A program made the translations under genes and the position numbers. 64,000 nt of DNA from Microbacterium sp. Au-Mic1 (lineage in GTDB: Bacteria > Actinomycetota > Actinomycetes > Actinomycetales > Microbacteriaceae), in contig NZ_JAJTTF010000008.1 in the NCBI RefSeq assembly GCF_021341785.1, positions 124,001-188,000 of the forward strand, in the 5' to 3' direction. The notes below the pieces were generated by a model that saw only the letters and a program-made list of their open reading frames with translations, was not told the origin of the DNA and ran no database searches. This document shows positions 32,856 to 41,671 of the stretch, piece after piece; position 1 is the stretch's first letter, and every line of letters starts with the position of its first letter.

Positions 32856-32880
32856 TTGGTCTAGAAAATGGAGGTGTCCC

Positions 32881-33159
32881 ATGGCAGAGAAGTCCGCCCT
32901 TCAGTTCGACGCCCGGCTCCGCGTCGCGCCCGAGGCCGCATCATGGACGGTGTTCGACGTCCCCGACTCCCGCGCGTTCTTCGGCACCGGCCGACCGGTG
33001 CGCGTGACGGGAACCGTCGACGACCACCCCGTCGCCACCACGCTCATGCCCGTCGGCAACGGCGCCCACGTCGGCCCGGTCAAGGCCGCCACCCGCGCGG
33101 CGATCGGCAAGGCCGCCGGCGACCTCGTGCACGTGCGCCTGGACGGACCGCAGGCATGA
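32881..33159 (+). CDS. DUF1905 domain protein
   Basis: Small beta-barrel protein of 92 residues; DUF1905 pattern ALQFDARLRVAPEAASWTVFDVPDSRAFFGTG and PVKAATRAAIGKAAGDLVHVRL. Function of the family unknown. ATG at 32881 after GGAGGTG. Its stop overlaps the hydrolase start (ATGA). Confidence 0.88.
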   Translation: MAEKSALQFDARLRVAPEAASWTVFDVPDSRAFFGTGRPVRVTGTVDDHPVATTLMPVGNGAHVGPVKAATRAAIGKAAGDLVHVRLDGPQA

Positions 33160-33941
33160 TGCGGGTGCGCACGGCCCTCGGCGACACGGTGGGCGTCGAG
33201 GTGCGCGGCCCCGAGGGAGGCCCCGCCGCGCTCTTCGTCCAGGGCGCCGGGCTCGAGCGCGCGGCGAACCCGACCCCGTCCGAGACGGCGCGCCTGCTCG
33301 CCGAGCGCGGCTTCAGGGCCGCCGTGCCCGATCGCGTCGGACGGGGCGACTCGTCCGCGTCCGGCCCGATCGAACTCGAGCGCGAGCTCGCCGCGATCGC
33401 CGCGGTCGCCGACGCGCTCGGCGGACCCGTCGCACTGGTCGGGCACTCCTCGGGGTGCGCGCTGGCGATGCTCGGCGCCGACCGGATCCCCGCTCTCGCC
33501 GGACTCGTGCTCTGGGAGGCACCGCTCTGGCAGTTCCCCGAGGGAGCGCCGGCGTGGTGGGCGGACGTGCGCCGGCACATCGACGCGGGCGATCTCGAGG
33601 GCGCGATCGTGAGCTACATGGTGGGCATGCCGCCCGAGTGGATCGACGAGCTGCGCACGTCACCGCAGTTCCCGGCGCTCGTGCACAGCTGGATCCCGGA
33701 CGGCACCGCCCTCGCCATCGTGGAGGAGCAGTCGCCGGGCGCCTTCCTCGCCGGGCTCGCGGCCCCCGTGCTCGCGGTCGTCGGTGCGGAGACCTTCCCC
33801 GGCATGGCCGAGGCGGCCGCCGCCATCGCCGCATCGGCGGCGCACGGAACCGCGGAGGAGCTTCCCGGCGCCTGGCACGAGTGGGAGCCGAACGCGATGG
33901 CGGACCGCCTCGCCCGCCTGCTCGCCGGAGCCGTGCGCTGA
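33156..33941 (+). CDS. Alpha/beta-hydrolase
   Basis: Cytosolic hydrolase of 261 residues. Nucleophile elbow GHSSG with S98, oxyanion region FVQGAG near 28, Asp-containing GRGDSSASG near 63, and a late histidine in AWHEW near the C-terminus (GAWHEWEP). Cap region is short. Co-transcribed with DUF1905 and divergent from the TetR gene. Substrate unknown, perhaps an ester or lactone that induces the TetR protein. Confidence 0.87.
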   Translation: MMRVRTALGDTVGVEVRGPEGGPAALFVQGAGLERAANPTPSETARLLAERGFRAAVPDRVGRGDSSASGPIELERELAAIAAVADALGGPVALVGHSSGCALAMLGADRIPALAGLVLWEAPLWQFPEGAPAWWADVRRHIDAGDLEGAIVSYMVGMPPEWIDELRTSPQFPALVHSWIPDGTALAIVEEQSPGAFLAGLAAPVLAVVGAETFPGMAEAAAAIAASAAHGTAEELPGAWHEWEPNAMADRLARLLAGAVR

Positions 33942-33993
33942 GGCGGGCGCGGTACGTCCTAGCGCGGCGTCACGGAACGGCGAGAACCACGGC

Positions 33994-34770
33994 TCAGGGC
34001 ACCAGGACCACGTCGTAGCCGGCCTCACGCAGGGCGCTCCGATCGCCCGGCGCGATGCCGTCGTCGGTGAGCAGCGTCGGGAACAGGTCGGATCCGCCGA
34101 CCGTGGCGAACGCCGAGGCGCCGATCTTCGACGAGTCGGCGACGATCACCGCGCGCCGGGCACGGCTCGCCATCATGCGGTTCACGGCCGCCTCGCGCTC
34201 ATCGTGCGTGCTCGCCATCCCCTCGGCCGACACGGCGTTCACGCCGATGAAGGCGATGTCCAGTGCGATCCCCGCGAGCAGCTGCTCCACGAACGGCCCG
34301 ACGAGCTCGTAGCTGCGGGAGTGGATCACTCCGCCCGTGACCACAACCTTGATGTCGGGGCGCGTCGCGAGCTGCGCGGCGATGTTCACGGCGTTCGTGA
34401 CCACCGTGAGCCCCTGATCCGCGAGGTCCTCCCTCGCGGCGAGCGCCGTCGCGATCGCGGTGGTCGTGGTGCCCCCGGAGAGTCCGACCACGGATCCGGG
34501 CGCCACGAGCGCGGACGCGGCCTGCGCGATGCGCTCCTTCTGCGAGGTGCGCTGGTGGCTCTTGTACCGGATCGGCAGCTCGTAGGCGACGGACTGCGCC
34601 ACCGCCCCGCCGTGGGTGCGGGTCAACAGGCGCCGCTCGGACAGACTGTCCAGATCCCGACGGATCGTGGCGGCCGAGGCGTCGAGGCGCTCGGCGAGCT
34701 CCTCCACGGACACGTCGCCGCGGGCGGCGAGCAGGTCGAGGATCGCCGTGAGACGGTTTGCCCGGTTCAT
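33994..34770 (-). CDS. DeoR/GlpR-family sugar-metabolism repressor
   Basis: Repressor of 258 residues. N-terminal DeoR HTH NRLTAILDLLAARGDVSVEELAERLDASAATIRRDLDSL, then the sugar-phosphate-binding domain (GLSGGTTTTAIATAL, VTNAVNIAAQL, VVVTGGVIHSRSYELVGP, GVNAVSAEGM). AgaR/GlpR-like. ATG at 34770 is chosen over an upstream Met because the operator palindrome overlaps the upstream segment. It heads the minus strand 3' of the aldolase gene with a 109-bp spacer and likely controls the amino-sugar cluster. Confidence 0.9.
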   Translation of the reverse strand: MNRANRLTAILDLLAARGDVSVEELAERLDASAATIRRDLDSLSERRLLTRTHGGAVAQSVAYELPIRYKSHQRTSQKERIAQAASALVAPGSVVGLSGGTTTTAIATALAAREDLADQGLTVVTNAVNIAAQLATRPDIKVVVTGGVIHSRSYELVGPFVEQLLAGIALDIAFIGVNAVSAEGMASTHDEREAAVNRMMASRARRAVIVADSSKIGASAFATVGGSDLFPTLLTDDGIAPGDRSALREAGYDVVLVP

Positions 34771-34791
34771 GCGCGGACTCCGGATCCGGTG

Positions 34792-34850
34792 TTCGAAGCG
34801 CGCAAATGGCTGCATCTCAGGCGAAGATCCGGCCATGTGCGCGCTTCGAA
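34792..34850. promoter_or_regulatory. Perfect inverted repeat upstream of the DeoR-type gene
   Basis: TTCGAAGCGCGCA at 34792-34804 and its exact complement at 34838-34850, 33 nt between. Each half also contains the palindromes TTCGAA and GCGCGC. Likely autoregulatory operator pair. The aldolase gene ends at 34880, just beyond. Confidence 0.7.
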
Positions 34851-34879
34851 ACGGGAATCCGGCCCGAGGCGGAACGGCG

Positions 34880-35749
34880 TCACGACGCGTCCTGAAGGGC
34901 GAACAGCCTCAGCAGCCGTGCGGCCTCCCCGGCGACCGCGTCGCGGGCGGGCGCGAGGTACTTCCGGGAGTCGACGAGACGCGGATCCGCCTCCAGCCTC
35001 TCCCGGATCGCCCGCGTGAAGAAGCCGTTCAGGTGCGTGGAGACGTTGATCTTCGTCATGCCCGCGCGGACCGCGGCGGAGATCGCGTCATCCGGCACAC
35101 CGCTGGATCCGTGCAGCACGAGCGGCACGTCGACGCCGTCCTCCCCCGCGCCGCGCAGGGCCTCGCGCAGACGTGCGATGAGGTCGAGGTCGAGCGCCGC
35201 GGTGCGGTCGGTCATCGCGTGCGAGGAGCCGACGGCCACGGCGAGGGCGTCGACCCCGGTCTCCGCGACGAAGGCCCGAGCCTCTTGCGGATCCGTGCGC
35301 ACCCCGGGGGCGTGCGCTCCGTCCTTGCCGCCCACCTCGCCGAGCTCGCCCTCGACGTACACCTCGGCGGCGTGGGCGCGTTCGACGACCTGGGCCGTGA
35401 GGGCGACGTTCTCGGCGTAGTCGAGCTTGCCGCCGTCGAACATCACGGATCCGAACCCGAGCGCGAGGGCCTCGTCCACGAGCTCGGGACGCTCGGCGTG
35501 GTCGAGGTGCACCGCGACCGGCGTCGCCGCGCGCCGGGCGACCGCCAGCGTGGCCAGCGCGATGGGCTCGAGCCCGCCGTGGTAGTCGGCGCAGTTCTGC
35601 GAGATCTGCAGGATCACGGGCAGTTCGGCCTGTGCGGATGCGGCGACCAGCGCCTCGGCCGTCTCCAGGTGGATGACGTTGAACGCGCCGACGCCGGTGC
35701 CACGGCGGGCCGCGTCGTGCACGAGGTCGCGGGCGGAGACGAGGGTCAT
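34880..35749 (-). CDS. Class II fructose/tagatose-bisphosphate aldolase family protein
   Basis: Zinc aldolase of 289 residues that would cleave a ketose (bis)phosphate. Motifs: GAFNVIHLETAEALVAAS at the N-terminus, zinc-site HLDHAERPELVDEALALGFGSVMFDG near 82-107, EGELGEVGGKDG near 134-145, and LHGSSGVPDD near 212 with GMTKINVSTHL. Fits the KbaY/GatY/FbaA group. Overlaps the kinase stop by 4 bp. With kinase, ROK and SIS proteins it fits tagatose/amino-sugar catabolism. Confidence 0.88.
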   Translation of the reverse strand: MTLVSARDLVHDAARRGTGVGAFNVIHLETAEALVAASAQAELPVILQISQNCADYHGGLEPIALATLAVARRAATPVAVHLDHAERPELVDEALALGFGSVMFDGGKLDYAENVALTAQVVERAHAAEVYVEGELGEVGGKDGAHAPGVRTDPQEARAFVAETGVDALAVAVGSSHAMTDRTAALDLDLIARLREALRGAGEDGVDVPLVLHGSSGVPDDAISAAVRAGMTKINVSTHLNGFFTRAIRERLEADPRLVDSRKYLAPARDAVAGEAARLLRLFALQDAS

Positions 35750-36774
35750 CGGGGGGTCCTTTCGGTGGACGGTCTGCTCAGCGCCGTCAGCGGCGGGCTG
35801 TCGACGATCAGGGCGGATTCGAGGTCGGGCCACGACGGGTGGATCTCGCCGGCGAGCGGCATCAGCACGGCGGCGGCCGACCACGCCGTCGCGCGTCGCA
35901 GCAGCACCGTCGGCTTCTTCTCACCCTGCGCCATCAGCACGGCGCACGCGGCGACGGCCGCATCGCCCGCACCGGTCGGGTTGCCGGCGAGGGGCTCGGC
36001 GAGCCGGGCGCGGACGATCTCGTCGGAGGTGACGGCCAGCATCCCGTCCGCCCCGCGGGAGAGCAGCACCAGCGACGCGCCGCGGTGCAGCAGCTCGCAC
36101 GCCCCGGCGATGGGATCGGCGATGCCGGTCGCCTCGGCGAGCTCGGCCGCGTTGGGCTTGAGCACGGTCGCGCCGGCATCGGCGGCGGCGAGAAGCGCCG
36201 GCCCTGACGTGTCGGCGATCACGATCGCGCCGGCGTCGCGGCCGATCCGGATGAGCGACGGCAGCAGATCGTCGGGGGTTCCGGGAGGGAGCGATCCGGA
36301 GAGGACGAGGACGGGCTTGATCTTCTTCACCGCAGCACGTCCGGATGCGGATCCGGATGCGTCGACGACGTCTCGGACGGGACTCCCCGTCGCCAGCGCC
36401 CGGGCGACAGCGGCGCGGAGCGCGTCCCACTCCCGCGCGGTCGGGGCGACGCCGCGCTCGTTCACGACCGTGGTGTCGCCGAGATGCTCGTCGACGAGGG
36501 CGACGCTGCGGCGGGTCGCCCCCTGGACCGGAGTGAGTTCGTGGGGCACCCCGGACGAGGCGAGCTCCGCGGCGAACTCGTCGCCGGTCGGTCCGCCCGC
36601 GGTGGCGAGCGCGAGCACGGGGGCGCCCTGCGCGTGCGCCACCCGGGCGACGTTCAGGCCCTTGCCGCCCGCGCGGGCGACCCCGGTGTCGGCGCGATGG
36701 GTGCCGCCGGGCACGATCCGCTCGACGTGCCAGGTGAGATCCAGCGCCGGATTCGGAGTGACGGTGACGATCAT
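35746..36774 (-). CDS. PfkB-family 1-phosphofructokinase/tagatose-6-phosphate kinase
   Basis: Ribokinase-fold sugar-phosphate kinase of 342 residues. TPNPALDLTW and GGKGLNVARV at the N-terminus are the FruK/LacC substrate signature; the ATP/anion-hole motif GNPTGAGDAAVA with catalytic Asp is near 263-274. A 25-residue insert near 115-140 (SPVRDVVDASGSASGRAAVKK) is longer than usual. It would make the bisphosphate cleaved by the neighbouring aldolase. Overlaps both neighbours by 4 bp. Confidence 0.88.
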   Translation of the reverse strand: MIVTVTPNPALDLTWHVERIVPGGTHRADTGVARAGGKGLNVARVAHAQGAPVLALATAGGPTGDEFAAELASSGVPHELTPVQGATRRSVALVDEHLGDTTVVNERGVAPTAREWDALRAAVARALATGSPVRDVVDASGSASGRAAVKKIKPVLVLSGSLPPGTPDDLLPSLIRIGRDAGAIVIADTSGPALLAAADAGATVLKPNAAELAEATGIADPIAGACELLHRGASLVLLSRGADGMLAVTSDEIVRARLAEPLAGNPTGAGDAAVAACAVLMAQGEKKPTVLLRRATAWSAAAVLMPLAGEIHPSWPDLESALIVDSPPLTALSRPSTERTPR

Positions 36775-37805
36775 GCGAGGCTCCTCGCGCGCAGCGCCGC
36801 GCCCAGGATGCCGGCATTGCCGAGCAGCTGCGCGGGGACCAGATCCGGGATGCGGTGGAAGCTGAGGCGCGCCTTCAGGCGCGCGCGCAGCTCGTCGAAC
36901 AGGGCGCCGCCTGCCCGGGAGAGCCCGCCGCCGATGATGACGGCCTGCGGCGCGACGACCGCGGTGAGCTGCGCGAGGGACAGGGCGAGCGCGTCGAGTG
37001 CGTCGTTCCAGACGGCCGCGGCGACCTCATCGCCGGTACCGGCGAGCGCGATGACCTCCTTCGCACCGTCCACCGCGATGCCGGTGCGGTCGGTGTAGCG
37101 CCGGGCGATCGCTCCCGCCGAGGCGATGGCCTCAAGGCAGCCCCGCGCACCGCACGGGCAGAGCGGCTCGTCTGCGACCGGCGAGTGGCCGACCTCACCG
37201 GCGTAGCCGCCCGACGTGAAGGGCACTCCGCCCAGCAGCAGCGCCCCGGCGATCCCGGTGCCGATGATCAGCACGATCGAGTCCGGATAGGGGCGCGCGC
37301 CGCCGAGCACGTGCTCGGCCCAGCCGCCGGTGCGCACGTCGTGGTCGAAGGCGACGGGCAGGCCGAACGCCTCCTCCGCGAGGGCGCGGATCGGGGCGTC
37401 CCGCCAGCCCATGTTGCTGGCGAACACGCCGATCCCGGCCACCTCGTCGACGATGCCCGGCACGACCAGCCCCACCGCGACCGGATCCACCTCGGGATGC
37501 TCCTCGCGCAGCTGCGCCCCGAGCTCGACCAGGCGTTCGATGAGCCGCTCCGGCAGGTCGGCCCCGGGGTCGGGCGTCGGCGTGCGGCGCAGCCCGAGCA
37601 TGGCGCCGTCGGCGTCGAACAGAGCCGACTTGATGTCGGTGCCGCCCACGTCGAACGCGAGCACGGGTGCGCCGGCACTGAGCTCCGCGGCCTCTGCAAG
37701 GAGGTCTCCGGAGGCATCGGCGATCACGTCGGGCACGGCGCGGGCAGCCTCGGCCGCTTCATGCGCGCGGATGTTCACCGCGACACCGTCGTCAGGGGTG
37801 GTCAT
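36771..37805 (-). CDS. ROK-family sugar kinase
   Basis: Cytosolic sugar kinase of 344 residues. Residues 1-45 are an unusual acidic N-terminal extension before the phosphate-binding loop FDVGGTDIKSALFD. The ROK zinc motif CPCGARGCLE (about 208-217) and the second ATP motif IGTGIAGALLLGG are present; catalytic Asp is in FDHDVR. Substrate is probably glucose or an N-acetyl-hexosamine. Part of the tight minus-strand cluster SIS-ROK-PfkB-aldolase. Confidence 0.9.
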   Translation of the reverse strand: MTTPDDGVAVNIRAHEAAEAARAVPDVIADASGDLLAEAAELSAGAPVLAFDVGGTDIKSALFDADGAMLGLRRTPTPDPGADLPERLIERLVELGAQLREEHPEVDPVAVGLVVPGIVDEVAGIGVFASNMGWRDAPIRALAEEAFGLPVAFDHDVRTGGWAEHVLGGARPYPDSIVLIIGTGIAGALLLGGVPFTSGGYAGEVGHSPVADEPLCPCGARGCLEAIASAGAIARRYTDRTGIAVDGAKEVIALAGTGDEVAAAVWNDALDALALSLAQLTAVVAPQAVIIGGGLSRAGGALFDELRARLKARLSFHRIPDLVPAQLLGNAGILGAALRARSLA

Positions 37806-37814
37806 CGCCGGCGC

Positions 37815-38729
37815 TCAGTCCTCGAGGATGACCGAACGGGTGAGGTTGCGCGGCTCGTCGGGGTTGAGCCCCTTGGCGAGCGCGCGGTCGAGGGCGACGC
37901 GGTGCAGGCGTGCGAGGTCGGCCATCGGGTCGATCGGGTGCTGCACCCAGCGTCCGCCGGTTGCGGCGACCTGCGCATCCAGCCCCTCGGGCGCGGCACC
38001 GAACTGCCACGTGATGCGACCGGGCGCGGCGATGGCGATCGGGCCGTGACGGTAGTCCATAGACGGGTACGACTCGGTCCACGACTGCGACGACTCGCGC
38101 ATCTTCAGTGCAGCCTCGTGTGCGAGGCCGATCGTCCAGCCGCGCCCGAGGAAGGTGTGCTGCTCGGCGCCCGCGAGGGTCGGATCCACATCGGCGAGCG
38201 CGGTGCGGGCATCGGCGACGGCACCGGTGAGGTCCTCACCGAGCGAGGCGCGGAAGAGCGCGAGCGCGGTGGTCGCGAATCGGGTCTGCACGACGGACTG
38301 CTCGTCGGCGAACGGCAGCAGGATCGCGTCATCGACCATGCTCACCAACGGCGAGGTCTCGTCGCCGATCACGCCGATGATGCGCGGGGCGGATCCGGAA
38401 CCAGTGAGCTCGTCGACGAGCTCGAGCACCTCGGTGGTCGTGCCGGAGCGGGTCAGGGCGACGACGGCGTCATAGCCGCGGTCCATGAACGCCTCGCTCG
38501 CCGCGTAGGCGTCGGTGATGCCGAAGCCCGCACGCTCGCGCAGGGCGGCGTAGGACTGGGCCATGAACCAGGAGGTGCCGCAGCCGATCACGGCGACGCG
38601 CTGCCCCTTCGCCGGCAGCAGGGCCTGCTCGGCCGTCATGCCGGCCGCGCGCTCCCACATCTCGGGCTGCGAGTCGAGCTCGGCGCGCATGTGGGCGCCG
38701 GGGGCGAGATTCTCGTTCGGGTCGGTCAT
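37815..38729 (-). CDS. SIS-domain sugar isomerase/deaminase (AgaS-like)
   Basis: Cytosolic protein of 304 residues with tandem SIS domains: VAVIGCGTSWFMAQSYAALRE, ALTRSGTTTEVLELVDEL, and TFLGRGWTIGLAHEAALKMRESSQSWTESYPSMDYRHGP, the latter typical of GlmS-isomerase/AgaS proteins. It may deaminate/isomerise galactosamine-6-phosphate. ATG at 38729 follows GAGGAGG. First gene of the operon; 9 bp before the ROK gene. Confidence 0.88.
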   Translation of the reverse strand: MTDPNENLAPGAHMRAELDSQPEMWERAAGMTAEQALLPAKGQRVAVIGCGTSWFMAQSYAALRERAGFGITDAYAASEAFMDRGYDAVVALTRSGTTTEVLELVDELTGSGSAPRIIGVIGDETSPLVSMVDDAILLPFADEQSVVQTRFATTALALFRASLGEDLTGAVADARTALADVDPTLAGAEQHTFLGRGWTIGLAHEAALKMRESSQSWTESYPSMDYRHGPIAIAAPGRITWQFGAAPEGLDAQVAATGGRWVQHPIDPMADLARLHRVALDRALAKGLNPDEPRNLTRSVILED

Positions 38730-38775
38730 GCGTCCTCCTCGGCGGGCTCCGGTCGCATTGAATGCGCGACCTTGC

Positions 38776-38839
38776 TCGATCTTACGACAAAACACGCACT
38801 TTCCATCACCTCTTCAGGAAATCGATCCTCCGACAAAAC
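38776..38839 (-). promoter_or_regulatory. Direct-repeat operator upstream of the SIS gene
   Basis: Two 18-nt direct repeats, at 38776-38793 and 38822-38839 (minus-strand reading GTTTTGTCGTAAGATCGA and GTTTTGTCGGAGGATCGA, 16 of 18 identical), 46 bp apart in the 188-bp divergent spacer. TTTTGTC-type repeats fit DeoR-family proteins, here probably the regulator at 33994-34770, though they do not resemble that gene's own palindrome. Confidence 0.6.
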
Positions 38840-38917
38840 CTGAATGACACTAGGCTTTCCTCACTCGAAACCTTAACGTCGTACGGCTTTCGATGCCCAT
38901 CCATCAAAGGAGATGAC

Positions 38918-39682
38918 ATGCCCGATCTTTCCCGTCGCACCGCCCTGCTCTCGCTCGGAGGCGCCGCTCTCGCCGGCACGCTCGCCGTCACGGGTGCTGC
39001 CCCTGCGAACGCCGTCGCCCAGGGTGCGCAGCCCAACCGCACCGTCACGGTCTACCTGGTCCGCCACGGCAAGACGTGGCTGAACCAGGCCGGCCGGATC
39101 CAGGGCTGGTCCGACTCCCCGCTCACGGACGCGGGCGTCGCGACGGCGGCGAACGTCGGCCGCAACCTGGCGGCTGAGATCGGCGGGTTCGACGCCGCCT
39201 ACTCCGCCGACATGATCCGCCACTTCCAGACCGCGAGCGGCATCCTCGCCGCCGCGGGTTCGTCACTCACGCCCACGCGGGTCGCCGGCCTGCGCGAGGT
39301 CTCATACGGAGGCTGGGAGGGGGAGAAGCAGTCCACCGCGTTCCCGCAGCTCGCCGCCGCAGGGCCGCTGGACACGCTCACGCACATCATCGATGCCTTC
39401 GTCGCGAGCAACCCCGACAAGACGCTGCCCACCGAGACCTGGGCGCAGGTCGCCGCTCGCATGAACGACGCGCTCACCGCCGCGGCCACCGACCGAACGA
39501 TGCCGATGCGCCATGGGGGGAAGATCCTCGCCGTCTCCAGCGGCATGTCGATCACCTGCCTGCTCGAGTCGCTCGGCGCCACCGTGCCCGCGCCGCTGGA
39601 GAACGGCGCGGTCAACGTCCTCAGCTACGCGAAGGGCGCCTGGACCGTGCAGTCGGTGAACGACACGAGCTACGCGGGCTGA
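38918..39682 (+). CDS. Tat-exported histidine phosphatase
   Basis: Secreted phosphohydrolase of the histidine phosphatase (phosphoglycerate mutase-like) superfamily, 254 residues. Twin-arginine signal SRRTALLSLGG (R6, R7) with cleavage probably after APANA (about 32). Catalytic RHG is at 49-51 (LVRHGKTWLNQAGRIQGWSD), followed by the usual second His region (SSGMSITCLL lacks a histidine; it occupies the position of the common GHG/SHG motif). ATG at 38918 after AAAGGAG. A cytosolic paralogue is at 54990-55610. Substrate unknown. Confidence 0.88.
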   Translation: MPDLSRRTALLSLGGAALAGTLAVTGAAPANAVAQGAQPNRTVTVYLVRHGKTWLNQAGRIQGWSDSPLTDAGVATAANVGRNLAAEIGGFDAAYSADMIRHFQTASGILAAAGSSLTPTRVAGLREVSYGGWEGEKQSTAFPQLAAAGPLDTLTHIIDAFVASNPDKTLPTETWAQVAARMNDALTAAATDRTMPMRHGGKILAVSSGMSITCLLESLGATVPAPLENGAVNVLSYAKGAWTVQSVNDTSYAG

Positions 39683-39743
39683 GCTCCGCGCACCGAGGCC
39701 GTCGACTGCGGCGCGTCCTGCATGCCGTGCGATGCGATCGCGT

Positions 39744-40040
39744 TCAGCGGGATCCGGCGGCCTCGGTGTGATGGCGGATGACCTCCGCGACCACGAAGTT
39801 GAACCACTTCTCGGCGAATTCCGGATCCAGATGCGCCTCCTCGGCGAGCGCGCGCAGGCGGGCGACCTGCTGCTCCTCGCGGCCCGGATCCGATGCCGGC
39901 ATCTCGTGCTCGGCCTTGAGTACGCCCACCTGCTGCGTGCAGCGGAACCGCTCCGCGAGCATGAAGATGAGGGCGGCGTCGATGTTGTCGATACTGGCGC
40001 GCAGTCGCAGCAGTTCGGTGCGGGGATCGGCAGCGGACAT
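39744..40040 (-). CDS. Chorismate mutase type II (AroQ)
   Basis: All-helical single-domain chorismate mutase, 98 residues, converting chorismate to prephenate for Phe/Tyr synthesis. Helix 1 LLRLRASIDNIDAALIFMLAERFRCTQQVGVLK carries the conserved Arg/Asp/Lys pattern, and helix 3 contains FAEKWFNFVVAEVIRHHTEA. Monofunctional and cytosolic (no signal). Convergent with the secreted phosphatase and divergent from the AI-2E transporter. Confidence 0.88.
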   Translation of the reverse strand: MSAADPRTELLRLRASIDNIDAALIFMLAERFRCTQQVGVLKAEHEMPASDPGREEQQVARLRALAEEAHLDPEFAEKWFNFVVAEVIRHHTEAAGSR

Positions 40041-40113
40041 GGGGGCTCCTCACCGGACGGCGGACGGGCGGACCCTCCGACGATAACGCGTCCCCGCCCT
40101 CTACAGTGAAGCC

Positions 40114-41349
40114 ATGAGCCGCGAAGACCGCACCCCCGAGGAGGCGGCGGACGACACCGCCGCGATGCCCGCCGGCACGGCGGAGACCGGGGGCACCGCG
40201 ACCGCGACCGTCGCCCCGGCCGACGACACCGCCGCAGAGGACGTCGCCCCCTCCAAGTACATCGAGGCGGCGCCTCCGCGCGCATCGTTCTGGACGCGCA
40301 TCGACAAGCCGTTCCGTTTCGGTTTCCTCGCCACGGTCGGCGGTCTGCTGGCGATCCTCCTCGGCCTGTCGCTCGGCAGCCTGTCGACCGTCCTGATCTA
40401 CATCGCCTTCGCCCTGTTCGCCGCACTCGGCCTCGACCCGGCGGTGCGCTGGCTCGAGCGGCACGGGCTGAGCCGCGCCTGGTCGGTGGTCACGGTCATC
40501 GTGGCGCTTGCACTCGTCCTGGTCGTCATCGTGCTGGCGATCCTGCCGACCGTCATCGACCAGATCGCGACGTTCATCTCGGGGATCCCCGGAACGATCC
40601 GCAACTTCACGCACACGCAGTTCTATGCGTGGCTCGAGGGTCAGTTCGGCGTGGGCCTGACAGACCTCGTCACCGAGGTGCAGAAGTTCCTCAGTGACCC
40701 CAGCCGGATCGCGCAGATCGGCGGGGGCGCGCTGCAGATCGGGACCGGCATCGCGACGGGCATCGCCACGGGCATCTCCGGCGGACTGATCGTGCTCGTG
40801 CTGACGCTGTACTTCCTCGCGACGCTCCCCTCGATCAAGTCGGGGCTGCTGCGGCTCGCGCCGGCCCGCGACCGCAAGGCCATCGACCGCATCAGCGAGC
40901 AGATCATCGAATCGGTGGGCGGCTATGTGATGGGCATGGTGGGCCTCGCCTTCATCAACGCGGTGATCGTCTTCCTCCTCTATCTGGTGCTCGGGCTGCC
41001 GTTCCCCCCGCTCATGGCGACGGTGGCATTCCTCATCACGCTGATCCCGCTCGTCGGATCCGTTCTGTTCTGGATCATCGGCACCGGCATCGCACTGTTC
41101 AGCTCGCCACTCATGGCGCTGATCTTCGCTGCGGTCTACGTCGTGTACATGCAGATCGAGGCTTATGTCATCACCCCTCGCGTGATGAGCAAGGCGATCT
41201 CCATCCCCGGCTCGCTCGTCGTGATCGGCGCTCTCGTCGGCGGCACGCTCCTCGGCCTGCTCGGAGCCCTCATCGCCGTGCCGGTGACCGCCTCGATCCT
41301 GATCATCATCAAGCAGGTGTGGATCCCCCGTCAGGACGGTCGGGTCTAG
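40114..41349 (+). CDS. AI-2E family transporter (PerM/TqsA-like)
   Basis: Membrane protein of 411 residues. A 60-residue Ala/Thr/Asp-rich cytosolic N-terminus precedes about eight helices in the AI-2E pattern: FRFGFLATVGGLLAILLGLSL, then the amphipathic extracytosolic region with QIATFISGIPG and the terminal helices containing PFPPLMATVAFLITLIPLVGS and LGLLGALIAVPVTASILI. Family members export autoinducers or exchange ions; the substrate is not assignable. ATG at 40114. Confidence 0.87.
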   Translation: MSREDRTPEEAADDTAAMPAGTAETGGTATATVAPADDTAAEDVAPSKYIEAAPPRASFWTRIDKPFRFGFLATVGGLLAILLGLSLGSLSTVLIYIAFALFAALGLDPAVRWLERHGLSRAWSVVTVIVALALVLVVIVLAILPTVIDQIATFISGIPGTIRNFTHTQFYAWLEGQFGVGLTDLVTEVQKFLSDPSRIAQIGGGALQIGTGIATGIATGISGGLIVLVLTLYFLATLPSIKSGLLRLAPARDRKAIDRISEQIIESVGGYVMGMVGLAFINAVIVFLLYLVLGLPFPPLMATVAFLITLIPLVGSVLFWIIGTGIALFSSPLMALIFAAVYVVYMQIEAYVITPRVMSKAISIPGSLVVIGALVGGTLLGLLGALIAVPVTASILIIIKQVWIPRQDGRV

Positions 41350-41671
41350 CGGTCCGGCATCGACGGGGCGCGGCCTTCGCGGGCGCGGCTTCCGCGGGGG
41401 CGCCTTCCGCGGGGGCGGCCTTGCCTGGCACCGCATCGGCCCAGCTCGGCTCGGCATCGTCCGAGTGGTTGCTTGCGCGAATGGGTTCGCCGGTGACGAG
41501 TCGGAACCGGGCGCTCGTCATCTGGTTGTGTCCGGGTTCGCTCACCTCGGCCACGAGGCTCGACGGGGTGCGTTTGACCGACTCCGAGTCGTGACGTATT
41601 TGTGATCTTTTCCGGCCCGATCTGGTTCTTTCGGGGTCGGGAATGTCGGTGACCCCGGGTTGAATGGGGGT
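41350..41671. other. 322-bp spacer between AI-2E and HNH genes
   Basis: Holds the 15-bp tandem repeat and an A/T-richer stretch (GACGTATTTGTGATCTTTTCC, about 41591-41611) that probably contains the HNH-gene promoter. A minus-strand open frame runs through it (about 41309-41521) but shows no family similarity; see rejected items. Confidence 0.45.
41372..41431. repeat. 15-bp tandem repeat, four units
   Basis: Units at 41372, 41387, 41402 and 41417 (GGCTTCCGCGGGGGC type), exactly 15 bp each. On the minus strand they would read Ala-Pro-Ala-Glu-Ala pentapeptides. It lies 23 bp after the AI-2E stop. Confidence 0.65.

Noticed and set aside
41309-41521. Minus-strand open frame with Ala-Pro-Ala-Glu repeats between the AI-2E and HNH genes
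   Set aside because: Overlaps the AI-2E 3' end, has no Shine-Dalgarno or family similarity; the repeats follow from the 15-bp DNA repeat. Not reported as a gene.
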